A stretch of 64,000 nt of DNA from Cricetomys ansorgei (lineage: Eukaryota; Chordata; Mammalia; Rodentia; Nesomyidae): positions 453,501-517,500 of the forward strand of contig JAMJFZ010004031.1 of the NCBI GenBank assembly GCA_026225945.1, written 5' to 3'. The translations under genes were made by a program, and so were the position numbers. Below the pieces are notes generated by a model. The model worked only from the letters and a program-made list of their open reading frames with translations, ran no database searches and had not been told where the DNA came from. This document shows positions 12,901 to 26,524 of the stretch, one piece after another; position 1 is the first letter of the stretch, and each line of letters starts with the position of its first letter.

Positions 12901-15900
12901 GACTCTGTTTACCAACACATTTTGACTAAGTTTGGAAAGTGAACTTAAAGGCAGACTTGCTACAAGATCTGGTGGAATTTGGAAATCACTAATTTCAGTC
13001 AGAATAATTTTGGTTATCTTAACAGCCAATGTCTTTGTGTTGTTAAGAAAACCATTATCAGGCATGATTTCCTTTTCATATTCTTCTAAAACTTTGCTGT
13101 ACACAGTGTCAATAATGCTTTGGAGTATATCTCTGTCTATTGGGGACAAACACAACTGTTCCTCAATATTCTCTACAGTGGTAATCTGGGCTTTTGAAAA
13201 TTCCTCTGTTATCCAATATATGAGGTTTTCAGCTTTATCAAACAAAAAATTCTCTGAATTTCTTGTTGATTTCACTTGTACAATGCCAACCACTCTGTGA
13301 AATATTTTGCTCACTACTCCAGAGACCACATCTTCCAAAAGAGTTGAGGAAAAGATACTACCATAAAATAACTGCTGTTTTTTATCATCAAAATATTTGT
13401 ATGATGAAGAAGACAATTGCCTTTTTTCCACGAATGGTTGAAGATGCTGTTCACAGACATGTTTAATAATAAAGCCTGCTATTTGATCAATGAAAACCTC
13501 GTTACTTACTGTGATATTTTGTTCCACTGATTCTTGAGAACCAGAGTTTTCTAAAATATTCATGAAAACAGAGTCAACGAGATGCTGAACATCATCTTCT
13601 GAGTAGAAAGGCTTGGTTTTCTCTTCATCTTTTGAAAATCGAATTTCATGTTGGGAAATTTTTCTCCTAATATCGCTGATCAAGTTGGAGGCAATTTCAT
13701 TAAAATTTACTCCTTCTTTCTCTTTTGAAGCTGGTATATTTAAAACCATTTTACGTGAAGGAGGAAAAAACTTAGATAACAGTTCTCTGATCATATCTTC
13801 TAAAAATGTATATGGTAGCAATGTGTTATATGGAGTTAAACTCTGGTTTTGTTTATAAGGTTTATTGATGTCACCAAGAACATCATAAACAATATCATCA
13901 GCTAATGAACTAAAACAGGAAGCATCTGACAAATCACCAGAAAACAGCGGGTGAAGAATGTAGTCTGAAATAGCTGCTACGATTAATTTGGTAATATTTT
14001 CCACAAAAACTTCACCATTTTCAGTCTCATCAATGTCAGGGTCTAACCCATGCTGCTTCAAAACATTCTTATATACTGAGGTGACAAGCTCATCTACAAT
14101 ATCTACATCACCAATGGGAAAGGATGATTGCTTATCAGATAGAATAGGAATTTTTGCTTTGTCTAAATGGTTATTCACTGAGTTTACTATTTTTTCAGTC
14201 ATAGTTTCCAGCTCAACATTATCATTATATTTAGGATGAAAAATCTTTGATAAAACTCTGGTAACAACTTCCCCTACAAACTTATCAGGGTAAATGCTGA
14301 AAGGTGATGGCTTTTGGGATTTGTGGGACTCTACAACTTCACTGAGAACTTGTTTGACCATGTGGGATACCTCATCCAGTGGCGTTTTGGGGCGAGGCAA
14401 AGTCTCTCCACACAAAAATGGTTGAAGATGGTTTTCAATAATCTCTTGGATAATGAAACTGGCTATTTGGTCAATTATAATTGGATTTCGGCTGATTATA
14501 CTTTTCTGTATTAAATCAAGAGAATCAGACATTTGTAAAATATTGCTGTAAATAGAATCTACCATCTTTTGGAGGTTTTTATCTGTGTGTAGATACTGAC
14601 TATCACAGATGGTGAACCAGATTTTATGTTTTGAAATGGCTGACATGACCTTATTTGTTATACAGTTGGACATTTCATTAAAATCTGAACTTATTAAATG
14701 GTCTTTTTCTAAAGTTGATGGCTTACTAGGTAGGGGAATGAGCTGAGCTAAAACTCTTCTGATGACATATTCTAAAAATGAGTGTGGTAACATGGTGCTG
14801 TAATCTTTTGGAGACATGGGTTCAGAGAAAAATTTTCTTAGATTGTTTTTAAGTTTATAGAGTATGATTTCAGCATTGAGAGTGTGATATGAATTTGATC
14901 TGAGATTTCCCTTGAAGCAAGATGGAAGCTGATAATCTACAATCTCTAACAATATGTTATTGGATATTTGTTCAGCTACTAAAACATTATCATATGACAG
15001 ATTATTACCACAGGTTAACTTAAATTCATATTGCTGTGCAACATCATAATAAATGGAATCAACGATCTTAGTGATGCATCCTTTGTGAGCTGGTGGAAAA
15101 TATAGTGTTTCTTCTGGATGCCTTAGGACAGTAATTTGAGCATTATTTAACTCATCCACTACATTGTTGATAATTAATGTATTCATCTTGATGAGCCAGG
15201 CTTCAGTGATGTTTACATTTTTCCTACACAATGATGTAGACAGATTAAAAAATAATTCTGAGATTATTGTCTCCAAAAATGTGGCTGAATAAACACCAGC
15301 ATTTACATCTCTTTGCCATAGATTACGAAAGGCTACTGGGTTCATTTCCCTTGTTCCTTGCCTATTAGGTAGTGACAAAGAGAAAGATTTTACTGAAGGC
15401 TGTTTGTTAAATGGTGTTTGCATCTTGAAGCTATTATTCAAAGACTTGTTCAAAAAATTATTGGGGTAGTCCATGAATTCTACACAGGTTTTTGATTGTC
15501 CTGGCTCTATTCTTTCTTGCCTTTTTGACTTTGGGAAAAAAGACTGTTCTTCTTTTGTTTTGTAATTCAAGTATTTGTTTTCGAAAGGAGCTTGTTGAAA
15601 ACCATGAGATAGCTTATCCATCAAAGATTTAACCAAGCTGTGGGAAATAACATTAAGTGCACTGTCTGATGATAATAAATCTTTATCCACATCTCCCAGA
15701 TTTTCCAAAAGGTCTGACATGTAATCTTCTTGAAATTGTTCGCCGTCCATTGGTGCCTTATAAGAATCAAAATCTCCACCTTGCGCACTTCGAAGTACTT
15801 TTAAATGTTGACATTCTTCTGCTACATCATGAAAAAGAGAACTGTCCTCAAGAAAGGCAGTGCCTGTGCATTTTTCTAGAAGTGTTCTAATAAGTTTCTC

Positions 15901-16778
15901 ACACACAATATTGAGAAGACAAACTGATTTAGGGGAAAGCCCAATATTATTTGTAACTATTGTATTACTTGGTTGAGTATCTGAGGAGAAAAATGTTCTT
16001 GCTAGTTTACCTGAACTCATATCCACATCTTGAAATTCATCTGGTAGAAATAAATCTAAAACAATATTAAAGACTTCATTGACAACTTCTTTGGATTCAT
16101 GAGATTTAAGGTTTCCAACCAGACGGCTTAACCTACATGCCAGGTAATTTAATTTATTGCTTTGAGCAAGGTGATCAATTTGGTGAGTAGATGATTCCCA
16201 GGCCCTGGGACCTGTCTGACTTTCCATGGTATTGACTTTGTTGCAAATGGGCACACTATTTCTAAATGTGGAATATGATTTGGTTCTTGCATTATTTTCA
16301 AAATGATGATTTATTCCTAGAACTTTGGACAATACTAAAACCACTCCTTTTAAGACATCTTGAAAGATATCATTTAAGTCAGAAGTAGTCACTCCTGGAC
16401 TGAACTTGTACTTTGTTTTTATGGAAGCCTCCTCTGCCTTGTCAGCCTTTATAATGTTACTACTAGAAACAATTTCAATAATAACTTCAAAAACTCTTAA
16501 AGCAAGTTCTCTAATGGAAATAGACCTACTCTTATACACTTGAGAATGAATTGAGATATTTTTGTTAGATATTACATTTTGGATTTCCCATACTTGGTCT
16601 TTTTCTCTACCATCTTTGGTGCCATCAGAAATATTTGAAATTAAGTAACAGATAACTGATTCAGAGAGATGTTCACAAAACTGATAAATTGAAGAATTAC
16701 TGTATATGCTTTGTAGAGCCTGTTGTAGGTAATAATTTTTCTTTGAAGAAACATGAGACAACTTCTCCTCAGTTGATA
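6904..16778 (-). CDS. Fsip2: FSIP2 second giant exon
   Basis: 9,875 bases without a stop, phase 1 in and 0 out. Acceptor is a T-rich tract ending TCTAG; donor GTAAGT. It begins VSTEEKLSHVSSKKNYY and ends ...DVKPLE. The body is a series of about 12 related modules. Each has a helix like FLEDVIRxLLxKIF, a segment SKxEI or NAQI, a helix like VDSVYxNIL, and an end motif like HLQPFLxGE. From about 15300 to 10950 the modules alternate between two types. Two 18-base minisatellites occupy about 9823-10161 and 8987-9297. A Lys/Glu-rich stretch (KTKRKEKESEIKREKEIKKK) follows the first array. Near the end are RRAS and RRIS sites of PKA type. Length compared with human is increased mostly by the two arrays. 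Confidence 0.97.
7006..7026 (-). other. Codons for PKA-type site RRASISG
   Basis: Encodes Arg-Arg-Ala-Ser, a canonical PKA consensus, about 35 codons before the end of the second giant exon. A second site, RRIS, is encoded at 6943-6954. Confidence 0.7.
8987..9297 (-). repeat. 18-base coding minisatellite, (KMPSIE)n, 17 units
   Basis: Seventeen six-codon units in frame within the second giant exon. Variants include KMSFIE, KTPSLE and KMPPIK. Plus-strand unit is close to GATGGCATTTTCTCTATG. The array sits between the FSDAEIKVF segment and the VHSCVCNVL helix of a single module. Confidence 0.95.
9823..10161 (-). repeat. 18-base coding minisatellite, (PPSKDL)n, 19 units
   Basis: Nineteen SKDL-containing six-codon units, in frame; variants are SPSKDL, LPSKDL and PSSKDL. 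Plus-strand unit is close to AAATCCTTTGATGGGGGT and copies differ by only one to three bases. It lies in a linker just before a Lys/Glu-rich stretch. Confidence 0.96.
10950..15300 (-). repeat. Alternating A/B protein module super-repeat
   Basis: A-type end motifs (YQLPSCFKGN, YILHPLFSGD, FQIPPDLVAS, YQVQSLISGE, FKIQPLFSGD) start at 14905, 13933, 12955, 11974 and 10996. B-type motifs (HLQPFLCGE, HLQPFVEKR, HLESFLSGD, HLRPFLYGE) start at 14404, 13420, 12460 and 11470. Both series repeat every 960-990 bases. Confidence 0.88.
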
Positions 16779-17586
16779 CTAGAAAAAAAAGGAACAAAGA
16801 GAAGCATAAGAATTCTTTAGCATGAATTATATGAAATATGAAAAGTTCAATATATTGGCAATGTATTTTGTCTTTGGAGCACCTTACTAAAGTAAAAGAT
16901 AAAACCTAATGGGGGAAAAAAAGAAATTGGATTTTCTTAAATACTTCTCAATTGTGAAATCTTAATCTCAGCCAGTATGTTGATAAAACAGGTCCTCCAT
17001 ATTGAAAACTCTGAGCCATGGGTTGATGTCACCTTTGACTATATAGTTATGTACACTAAGAGACCAGATTTTCAGGTGTAGTGAAACATTCTGTCATTGT
17101 CCCAGTGATAGGATTATTTAAAAGTATATTAACTCAAACTATTTGGTGCCGTGCTGCATTGTATTTAGAAGATGTAAAGATCTGTGCTACACTGTCATCT
17201 TGAATAAAGTATAAGGGCATAACCTCCAGAAAGGTTAATGACAGACAGCAGCAGTGGAGACACGCAGAAGTACTTTGCAAACATTTTAATTCATGGTGCC
17301 TGCTCAACCAAAGTTCCCTACTTAAAATTTTCTCATTTTTTTCTGATCTGAAGGCACAGACTTTGGGGGGGGCCCACAACTTTTAGATTCAATACATAAA
17401 CAGTTAACTTAGCAACATTTTTATGCACCATGGAAGGTTAAATATAATCAAATAGTTATACCACTTTTCTGAAGCTATTCTCAGAAAAACAAAATGTAAA
17501 CTCTTGGACCCAAGATCGTTTAAATATGTCTTTTACTCTTTCCTCTAAATTATTCCAACTTAAAAACTAAGTTATCTCTTGCTTAC
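16779..17586. other. Intron between the two giant exons
   Basis: 808 bases with GTAAGC donor and TCTAG acceptor. A GGGGGGGGCCC run lies near 17365. Nothing else recognised. Confidence 0.85.
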
Positions 17587-20500
17587 CTGCAGTTTTGGCG
17601 TTCTTCAGATGTGTGATCACAGATGTAGTAACATGCCTTGCCACTAAATGCATTTCATTTGGACCCAGTTCATGATCAAAAAAAGCAATGGTGTCAGTTT
17701 CTTCCAAAGTCTCCATTGTCATCTTTGGGCTTTTATTTTTCCATTTGTTTAATAAAGAAAAATCCCCTTGGCAGGCTTCAAGACCATCACTTTCTTCCTC
17801 ATGTATAGAGGTCATTCGTTTACACCACATTCTGAGCAAATTTTTCTCATTATCCTTTTGACCTTCATATACTGCAGACAGAGGATCTTGCCTTAACATA
17901 AAAAATGGTTGCATGGTCTCCATGCTTTCATTAGCCTGTGGTTGTTGGGGAAAGCCATAGCTCGACAATACTGTGTTTACTATATTTTCTGCAGCTAAAC
18001 ATATTTTCAGTGGGGAAGCATTTGTCTTAATATTATTTGGCTCAATTGGTTTGATGGTCTCATAATGAAAAACCCTGGGATTTTCACCCTTTCCCATTTC
18101 TATAAATGACATGACTTGTTTGAGTGATTCTTCTGTGGATTCATTTGCTTTCTTAAACAGTTTTTGTAACACACTGCCTTCAGGGAGAGAGTTGTTACCA
18201 TTTATGGCTTCCTCAAAAGGCCCAAAGTTTGGTTTCCTTTGGCTGTGGTCTTGTTCTTTGTATCTAGAACATGATGGCATAGCTTTTGAATTGGGCCTTC
18301 TCATTGACTCTGAGCTTGTCATTGTGTTTTCTACAGAAGAACTGATGTGTGAATTAGATGTGGTTCCGTACTTTTCACTCATATCACTCTCTGAAGCAAA
18401 CCCCAAGTCAGATACACTTCTTTGTGGAGTATTATTCCTCACACCAGCGTCTCTCGTCTTCGATGTAGGCATTTTCACATGAGATGCAAATTCAACCTGA
18501 TTAACAATGTAAACATTCTCAGTTCCATTGAACCAATTTTTGTTTGGAAGGTTTGTGATCAAAGATTCATTGAAATGAGTACATTGGTCTATCAGTGTAC
18601 TGATGATCTCACTTGCAGCAATATTCTCTTTCAATATGCTAACTGGAGATGGTTCCATTTGGCTTATTTCTTTGTCTAGCTTATTCTTGATTACACTAAG
18701 CATGTCACTGACAGTAGTGACAGAATATGTAAGTAATTCTGAATGGAATGAATGAACCTGTAGGAGTGTATTCTGTATGTTTTCCTTGGATATAATAGTA
18801 TTTGACTTGTGTTCATCACCAAACTTTCTAAATGGTTGTAACTTTGGCAACATCTTTTTGCTTAATTGTCTTTGTTGCACTTGGAAGAGATTGTCTATAG
18901 GCATTTTCACTATTTCAGAAAACTCATATTTGGAAATATGCTTAAATTTCAAATCTACAAATGATTCTAACATGTTTAAAACCCTTTCTACAATCTCTTG
19001 CACAATTTGGTTGCTTGGGCTCATAGACACTTGATCTTTTGTCTTCATGGTACAGGTCTGTACACCACTAACAATGTTCTTGGTTGGAATACCATGCTTA
19101 CTTTTAGCCGCAATGTGTTCTTTCCTACTTGTTAGAATTCCACTACTATCTTGAATGGGCATCTGAGACAAGAAGCACAGTTGCAATTTTTCAAACAGCA
19201 TTTCGACAATTTCCCGTCCAAACATGTTGATTTGTGCCTTTGTATCCTCAGCTCTACTAGAACCACCTTTAAAGCACTCATAGAATCTGTTTTCACAGTC
19301 TTCAAGAGGGGGCAAATTTAAAAGTGAAAGTGAATACTCTAAATCTTTTGCTTTAATTGAAATTTCAGTCAAACTGTTTTCAGCTATGGTTAAGAGTTTA
19401 GACTTTTCATTTTCTGTATCATTTGTTTCTGTTTGCCATTTGTCAAACATTTTTTTAAGTATTCCTTCTTTAGGAAAAATCTGCTCCAGCTGTGAGGAGA
19501 CATTCTCTAAGTAAAAACATGCCTGCTGCTCAATTGGAGAACCTGCACCCAGATTCTGCTTTGTTAGGCGAAGATCACCCAGATTTGAGACATTCATTGA
19601 AGAAGCTAAATTATGGTTATTTGTGACATACAATTCTTGCAACACTGCATTAACAATTTTACTTGCTTCAAGGATTTGACTAGATGGCAAAGCTTTTGCA
19701 CTTAACATGCCTCTACTTTGTGCTACTCTTTCAAGTTCTTTCATAATTATTTCTAAAATATTAGTTATTATGTCTTTGGCACAAATTCTTAATTCGGAAG
19801 CTGGCAGTTTTGTCTTCAGTATGATTTTGGTATCCTCTGTCGTCGGAGTTTGTGGCAACCCAATGGCTGTTTTGGATCTGTTCTCTCGTAGAGTCTTCTC
19901 TGGCACTCCTATCTTGGTCTTGCTTTTGGACTTGGCACCACTAATGCCTAGAGGTGGTTTTGTTTTAAATTTAGAGAGAGAGGTAATTTTGGATCTTGCT
20001 TTTAAACTTGATTTACATCCTGGCCTAGGGCTGTTCTTCGGGCTAAGTTTAGAATTATGTAGTCTAAGAAGGTACAAATCATCGTAACTACCTCCAGGGG
20101 GAAGTCTTTCTTCTAGATGTAGGGAGACAAAATTTGATAACTTATCAAGAACTATTTCAACTAAGTATTTTCCAATTTGTAATGGTGAATATGGCAAAAA
20201 AGTGTTTTCAAACACGAGAGCATTTAAATTGTCAGCATAAGGATGCATTTGTGATCCCCCAAATCTAGGGGTATTACTTCTTTTTCTTGAAGGCTTAGTT
20301 TCTCTAAAGCACGATGATTTTACTGATGAGGTATCACTGCTGTCATATGTTTCTAGCTCTCTCCTGCTTTTACTTTTTTTGTACAATGATGTCACAACAA
20401 CAGAGTGCATTTCTCCCAGAATATTTTCAAGTATATCATTTGATACATTACTAATATAGGACTGAAAGAATTTCTTCTGTGTTAAAACTGATGTTTTATT

Positions 20501-23500
20501 TTTAGATTTAGATACAATGTAGGGGATTTCATTAAATGGAGGCAAGTGGCCAATGATTTCCATTATTTTTTGACTCAACTTCTTCAGAACCTCTTCTACT
20601 CCACTGAGTATTTCGGTTTTTTCTCTTGGTTTTGATTCCCCTTTTCTCATAAATATTTCCTCCAAAATAACTCTCTGACTTTCTTTTTCTAATGCTATTT
20701 GTTTTTCTACTAAGGGATCATTTGTAAAGTGTGATGATGTGGTGGCTTTTTCCTTCTCTGTGTGTCCCAGCAAAACTTCATTTGCTATGGTTAACTGTGA
20801 ACAGCTAGGATTCTCTTGTGAGGACAAAAAAAAATCCTTTACAGATCCTTTATGGTGTAAAATCTTTAAGATACTATTAACAATTTCACTCACCATGATA
20901 TTTTTTTGAAATGAAATGTTGTTTGAATATGCTTGCATACTTTTTATTTCTAAGTCTAAATCATTTTTAATAAGCTTCAAAATAGCAGTGGCTATGAAGT
21001 CAGCATATTCCTTAAGGCTAGTTTGAGATAAATGGATTGTCGTTCCAAGATTTTCTCTGCAGCTGGCAAAAGTAGATTCTGCAAGCTCTTGGCTAGGGAC
21101 TGTTTTGGTTGTTGTTAATTTTAGGACATTCACAGCAGATTCAGCCTGGCTTGGTTCATGAAAAATGCTGTCATCTTGTTTGCCATTTTCCAATTCTGGG
21201 CTAACAAATGCATTGTCTCTAGACTGAATGGCAACAGGCATTAATGAATTTATTCTTTCTGTTGCAAAAGAATGTAATCGATTGAAGATTGTTTCAGTAA
21301 TGAAGTTGGCATTTTCCTCACATGGATCAGGAGCAGGTTCCTTGGTGTCTCCTTTTTCCTTTACAGACATCTGATAGTCATCAGCATAACCTAAATTCTT
21401 ATTTTGTGAATGTGAAAAACACCCTGTCTTTCCTTCATTTTTTTGTGTTATAAAAAGAGCCTGTTGACACTGAGATTTTGGAAACATATCATAGAAGGCC
21501 AGTCTTACAGAAGCAGGATCCTTCGCATTCATAGCAAGCATGACCAAAGCAGTAAGGTTATGAAGCACAATATCCACTATATCTTTGGACACCAAAATGA
21601 CATCTGCTTTAGGAACTTTAGGGGTAATATCTGTACCTGTAACAACAGGTTCAAAATTTGCCTCTGAGTGTTTCCCAGGTATACTATATTTCAGAGTGGG
21701 AGTGGCAAGGGAGAGATTATTCTGATATATAATGTTTTCATAAATATCACATAAGATCCCTTCAATGGTATCTTGAATTTGAAACTCAAGTATTTTTCGA
21801 TATTCTGTCTTATTGACTAGTCTTTCAATGATTCCATCTTGCTGATAGGAATGGCTCTCCTTGTCAGAGCTGTTTTTGTCACACCTGCCTTTGCATGACA
21901 CAATATCAAGCACTGTGTTAACAATATGACTTGCAATATTCTCGGAAACCACAACATTACTTGCCAAGAGAGGACTTTCTTGCTCTTTATCTAACTCATT
22001 TTTGATACCTTGTAAAATTTTCCTAGCCACTTCTTTTGCATAAATATTTAATTTGGACAAAGACTGTTGGCACCTGGAGTCCATCTTTCCTGGGTCACTA
22101 TGGTCCACTGAACAACAGGGAAATTGATTATCAGAATATGAGTCTTTGCTTGATAACACTTTGCTAATTGTTCCCTGTTCCTGCTGAACTGGCAAAGTCA
22201 CTGGAACTCTAAAGTCGACTGAGGGACAAAACAGAGATTCTACTTTGGAAGCGGCAAAAGTTTCTAAATTTTCTAATATTGCCTGCACGATATCTTCAAC
22301 TACATTTATTTTGGTTTGTTTGTCAACATTCCAACCGGACTGAAGATCACATGGATTTCCACTTAACACACTGATGGGGGCGTTTCCTCTGTAGGTATGC
22401 TCATGAAAAGAAACATTGGCTGAGAAGATGATGGTTTCACATCTGTTCTCACTTAAATGCCTTTCTGTTACAGCAGCTGAAAAAAGTTTGTGAAATACTG
22501 TCCTAACAACGTCATTTACCACTACAGTTACATCTGTGTCAGACACTAAAGGGCCCATCAATGGATCCATAATTTGAGCAGACGTTTGAATAGTTGACAC
22601 AGGAACATTGTTAGGCATGCCACTAAGATGAGAGTGGGAGAGAGAAATCACATTTAATTGATTGATTAGAGCACTCTGAAAAATTTCATTCAAAATATTT
22701 CTTATAATGGGGACAATTGGAGATTTCTGTGGTTCTTTGAGTTTCACTTCAATTTTGTTTAAGGTTCTTTCTAAAACCCACTGCTCAGTAGAAAAGGTTC
22801 TAGTTTCCTCTATGAGTGATGTTCTATCTCTAATGAATTCCTTATTTTGTGTGTCATCATCTTCAAATGATTCTGATTCAGCTCCTCCAGGGAGAAAATT
22901 TCCATAAGTTGGTCGGTATCCAAAATTGTCCATGTCTTTGTTCTCAGATTCAGGTTCAGTAAACATATCTGAAGTTACTACATCTAAAACTAAATCAATT
23001 ATGTTTGTAAGCATTTGCTTCTCCTGTGGTGGGCTTTCTGTATTTGTCTTACAATCTGATGGGTTCAAATTTAGTTCTGTTTGAATGATTTTCAAAATAG
23101 CACCTGATGCCTTCTTCGCTTGAGTGTATAAAGTAGACTGCAGTGATTTATCTTGAGAATCTGTGTGTGAATTATTGCTTCCAATTCTCCAATCCATCAA
23201 ATTCTCTCTTTTTTTTTCATCATTAGGAACATCAACATTTTCTACATTTCCATTGGCAAATCCTTCCAGTTTAGCAAAAACTGTGTTAAGGATATCTGAA
23301 GCAAGAGATTTCAGTTTCTTTGGGCACATTTCGTTTGAGTTCTCTGTTTTGGAAGACATTGGAAGATCACTTTTTGCTTTGACTTTGGTTGTCTCTTTAT
23401 CATCTCCCATCATTTTGGAAATTATGTTAGAGATTATGCTGATGCATTTGGCCATTTCCTCCATAGTAGAAGCAAATGATAGGTTGTCAATGTCAAGTGA

Positions 23501-26500
23501 TTCTGAGCCAGCTTTCAATCCAGAATTTACAGTGCTGGTATCTATGTCAACATCACATAATTTTGCAAGGACGTATTCCAGAATTGCTTTGGAAATGAAC
23601 TGAACATTAGATAGTATTGGAGGATCCTTATGTAATTTCTCTGTATTTTGCTGACTGCAAGATGGCTGAGAATCAGGGTGGACTCCTGTGAGTTTGTTCA
23701 ACATTTCATGCATTGTTTCCCCAATTTGATCTAACACTTGCAATTTGGAACTATCTTTCAAATCCTTTTCATTAGTGATACTGTGACGAATACAAGGGGT
23801 AGCCAAATATTGGCGGAAAGAAGTTTTATCCTGTTTACTTGGCAAAATGTTTTGTTTATTACCCTTGTCCAAACCAAATAAAGTTGTAGATACTTCCTTA
23901 TCTGTAGAGGTTGAAGTGTTTGTACTTGATAGCATCTCACAAATACATTTCAGTAATGGACTTTCCGTAACTACATCACTGGCACTGGGGAAATGGGAAT
24001 CTATTGTTTCATCAGATTTAGGAAGCAACTTTTTTTTTATATGACACTTGCTATGGTCTGTCTCCCTAAGATTTAGGTTTATCTTGTTGAGTCCTAATTC
24101 ATTCTGAATAGCATGCAAAACAATGTTGACTATTTTCATTGTGTAAGTACTAAGTTGAGAATGTAATGATTTCTCTACCAGTAAAGATTTGTTTCCTGTC
24201 TGCAATTTTGGACAAACAAATAACTTCAGACTCTTAAAAATTGTATTAATGATCTTATCAGTAATATCATTTACACGCTTAGGTTCACATTCTCCAGATC
24301 TAAACTGAGAAGTCTTTTCAAGCTCTACGTTGAGTGAAGATAAATATTTCATCTTCTTTTCACTGTCAAACCACACTTTGCATGGCGTTTTGCTTGGTAT
24401 TTCTTTGCCTGTGTGGGGAGTTTCAGCATGATCTAGACAAGTTTGATGAACTGATGAAATAGCACTTTTAATGGTATTAGGAATGTACTCTGAAGCCTTA
24501 TGAAGTATATTTATCACAGAATCAGTTATTTCATGCGCAAATGCACAAATTTCTGACCCAGAGAACATCTGTTCCATGCATTCTTGATCTGATAGGTCTT
24601 TAAATTTTTCTGAGACAAAAACAGAATCTCCTTCAATTTTGTCTCCCAGGTGACGAGATGAAACAGAAGACATATCCTTGAGCATTTCTGTTAAAATACA
24701 TTTAACAATATTTTCTGAAGCCTTTTGGATTTGATGCTTTTGATCTTGGCTGAAAATTGAAGCTTCACTACTAAAGCAGTGCTTTGTCTTCGAAATGTCT
24801 TCACCACTAAGAGATAACTCCAACTTTAATCCCCAGTCGTGAGATTCAACTTTGCTTCCAGAAGTACATTTTGGTGATACCTTATTACTTCTTTTGGATT
24901 TGAAACAGGTATCTCTCTTTGTAGGCCAATGGTTAGGAAACTGTTCTTCTGATTTTATTTCTTCATCATTGAAGGATGAATCAAGCACACTTTTCACAAG
25001 ATTATCTATCTCCTCATCCTCATCCTCATCATCTTCAGAATAAAGAACCATGCCTGGGACATTGATAGGTGGAAATGGTCTTTTAGTCCTAGAACCATTA
25101 AATGGTTGAGTGCCGGAAAGCCTATACTTTTCCTCAGCATCAGAAAGACTTCTTACTCTAGGTTGTCTATATTTTTTAACACCTGCATGTACTGGATCCT
25201 GGTGAAGCTGAGTTAAGACATCATCCAGTAGCTGAAGAAGTACTACAGTTTCTTCAGATGCAATAAGTCTCTCATTATTGAGTTCAGTTTGTACATAGCC
25301 TAGTATAGTGCTGATTGCTTCTTCTACATAACCAACTAGAGAGGACTGTGAAAATATATTTGATATTAAGTTTTGTATTTCTTTTTTCACAATTAGATTA
25401 GCAGCATCAGATTCGGGATTAGATATTTTTTGGTCAGTTTTTTGATCAACTTTATATGCTGGCTCTGTCTTAGTTTGTTGGTGGGAATGATTTATTGTGT
25501 CTTCAAGAAGAAGCTCATTTTTCTTATAAGATGCAAGAGTTATCAACTTTTCTAAAATGGCATGTACCATATCATCTGCAATATCACACATTGGTTCCAA
25601 AGTGTAAGCCAATGTTTCTTCTGAAGGTTTTGTATCTAGGGATGAATAATATTCACCACTCATTGATAAACTTGGTTTGATGTCAACTGAAAAATCTTCT
25701 TGTGAAAATATCTGCACACATTTTTTCTCAACTGCAGACTCTAGCTTCTCAAGCATATTTTCCACAATTTCTGAAGCTACTGAGCATATGTCAACATTGG
25801 AGAGCAAATCTTCTCTTTCAGCTTCATACTGGTCAACAAAAACTTCAGCAGTAACAGAAGAAAGAGAAGGAATGGCCTGGGTTAAGTCAGACATTATTTC
25901 TTGAAAAATACTTTCTAAAATTAGCTGTGTTTCTCCTTTCAAGTGACATTTAAAGTTTACAAAAACATTCTTCAAGTTTTTCATCTGATCAATGGCCTGT
26001 GATTTTTTATCATAAAGAGGTGGAATCTCTAAACTATCTGTTTCTGTGGTAGCATCTTTAGATTTTTTAGTGCTAGTTTCCACTGATGTTAAAAGGTGAC
26101 TATCAGATTTACTGCTTCCTATCTTAGGAACTGGGTATTCCATGCTGGTCTTGTTGTAGTTGATTTGTGAAGACTTAGGTTGTCCTTTCCTTTGACATGA
26201 TTTGTCGATAACTGTTCTTTCCACATGTGCAGGAGGAGGTTTCAAAGGTGTGGGTGGTTTCTTCACTGGCATGTCACTGGCAAGTGTACTTGGATCTGCT
26301 TGAAATGTTTTAGCTGTGAAGCTTCTGTATGTAAAGCCTTCACTGCATGTACTACAGAAACTTGAACTATCTGAAGAAAGGTCTGAGTCATCAGACACTG
26401 GATAGGTATTACACTGCACTCTTTCTTCATATTTTGTGATGGCTGGATATAATATACTGGTTACTGTAGCTACAACCCAGGTCATTATGTTTTGAATTAT

Positions 26501-26524
26501 GCTATTTAGTTCTTCAGAAGTTAC
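17587..26524 (-). CDS. Fsip2: FSIP2 first giant exon
   Basis: About 8,938 bases, open throughout, roughly 2,979 codons. It starts V-T-S-E-E-L-N at a TTATTTCTAG acceptor and ends ...NAKTAG at a GTAAGC donor, phase 1 out. The N-terminal part has a Ser-rich DSDLSSDSSSFCSTCSEGF region, then a long series of degenerate helices of form xxIVxxVLxxLExF (for example ASEIVENMLEKLESAVEKK, AEDIVQAILENLETFAASK-like, QEIVERVLNMLESF). About 20 such helices occur at irregular spacing. A strongly acidic run EDDEDEDEE falls at about 25010-25045. No enzymatic motif or membrane segment is visible. Repeated amphipathic helices suit a scaffold docking many copies of partners such as AKAP4; that part is inference. 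An alternative AG 13 bases inside the exon is discussed in the findings. Confidence 0.95.

Noticed and set aside
17134..17379. Minus-strand frame of 81 codons between the giant exons
   Set aside because: It lies wholly in an intron whose strong splice sites join the two giant exons in phase.
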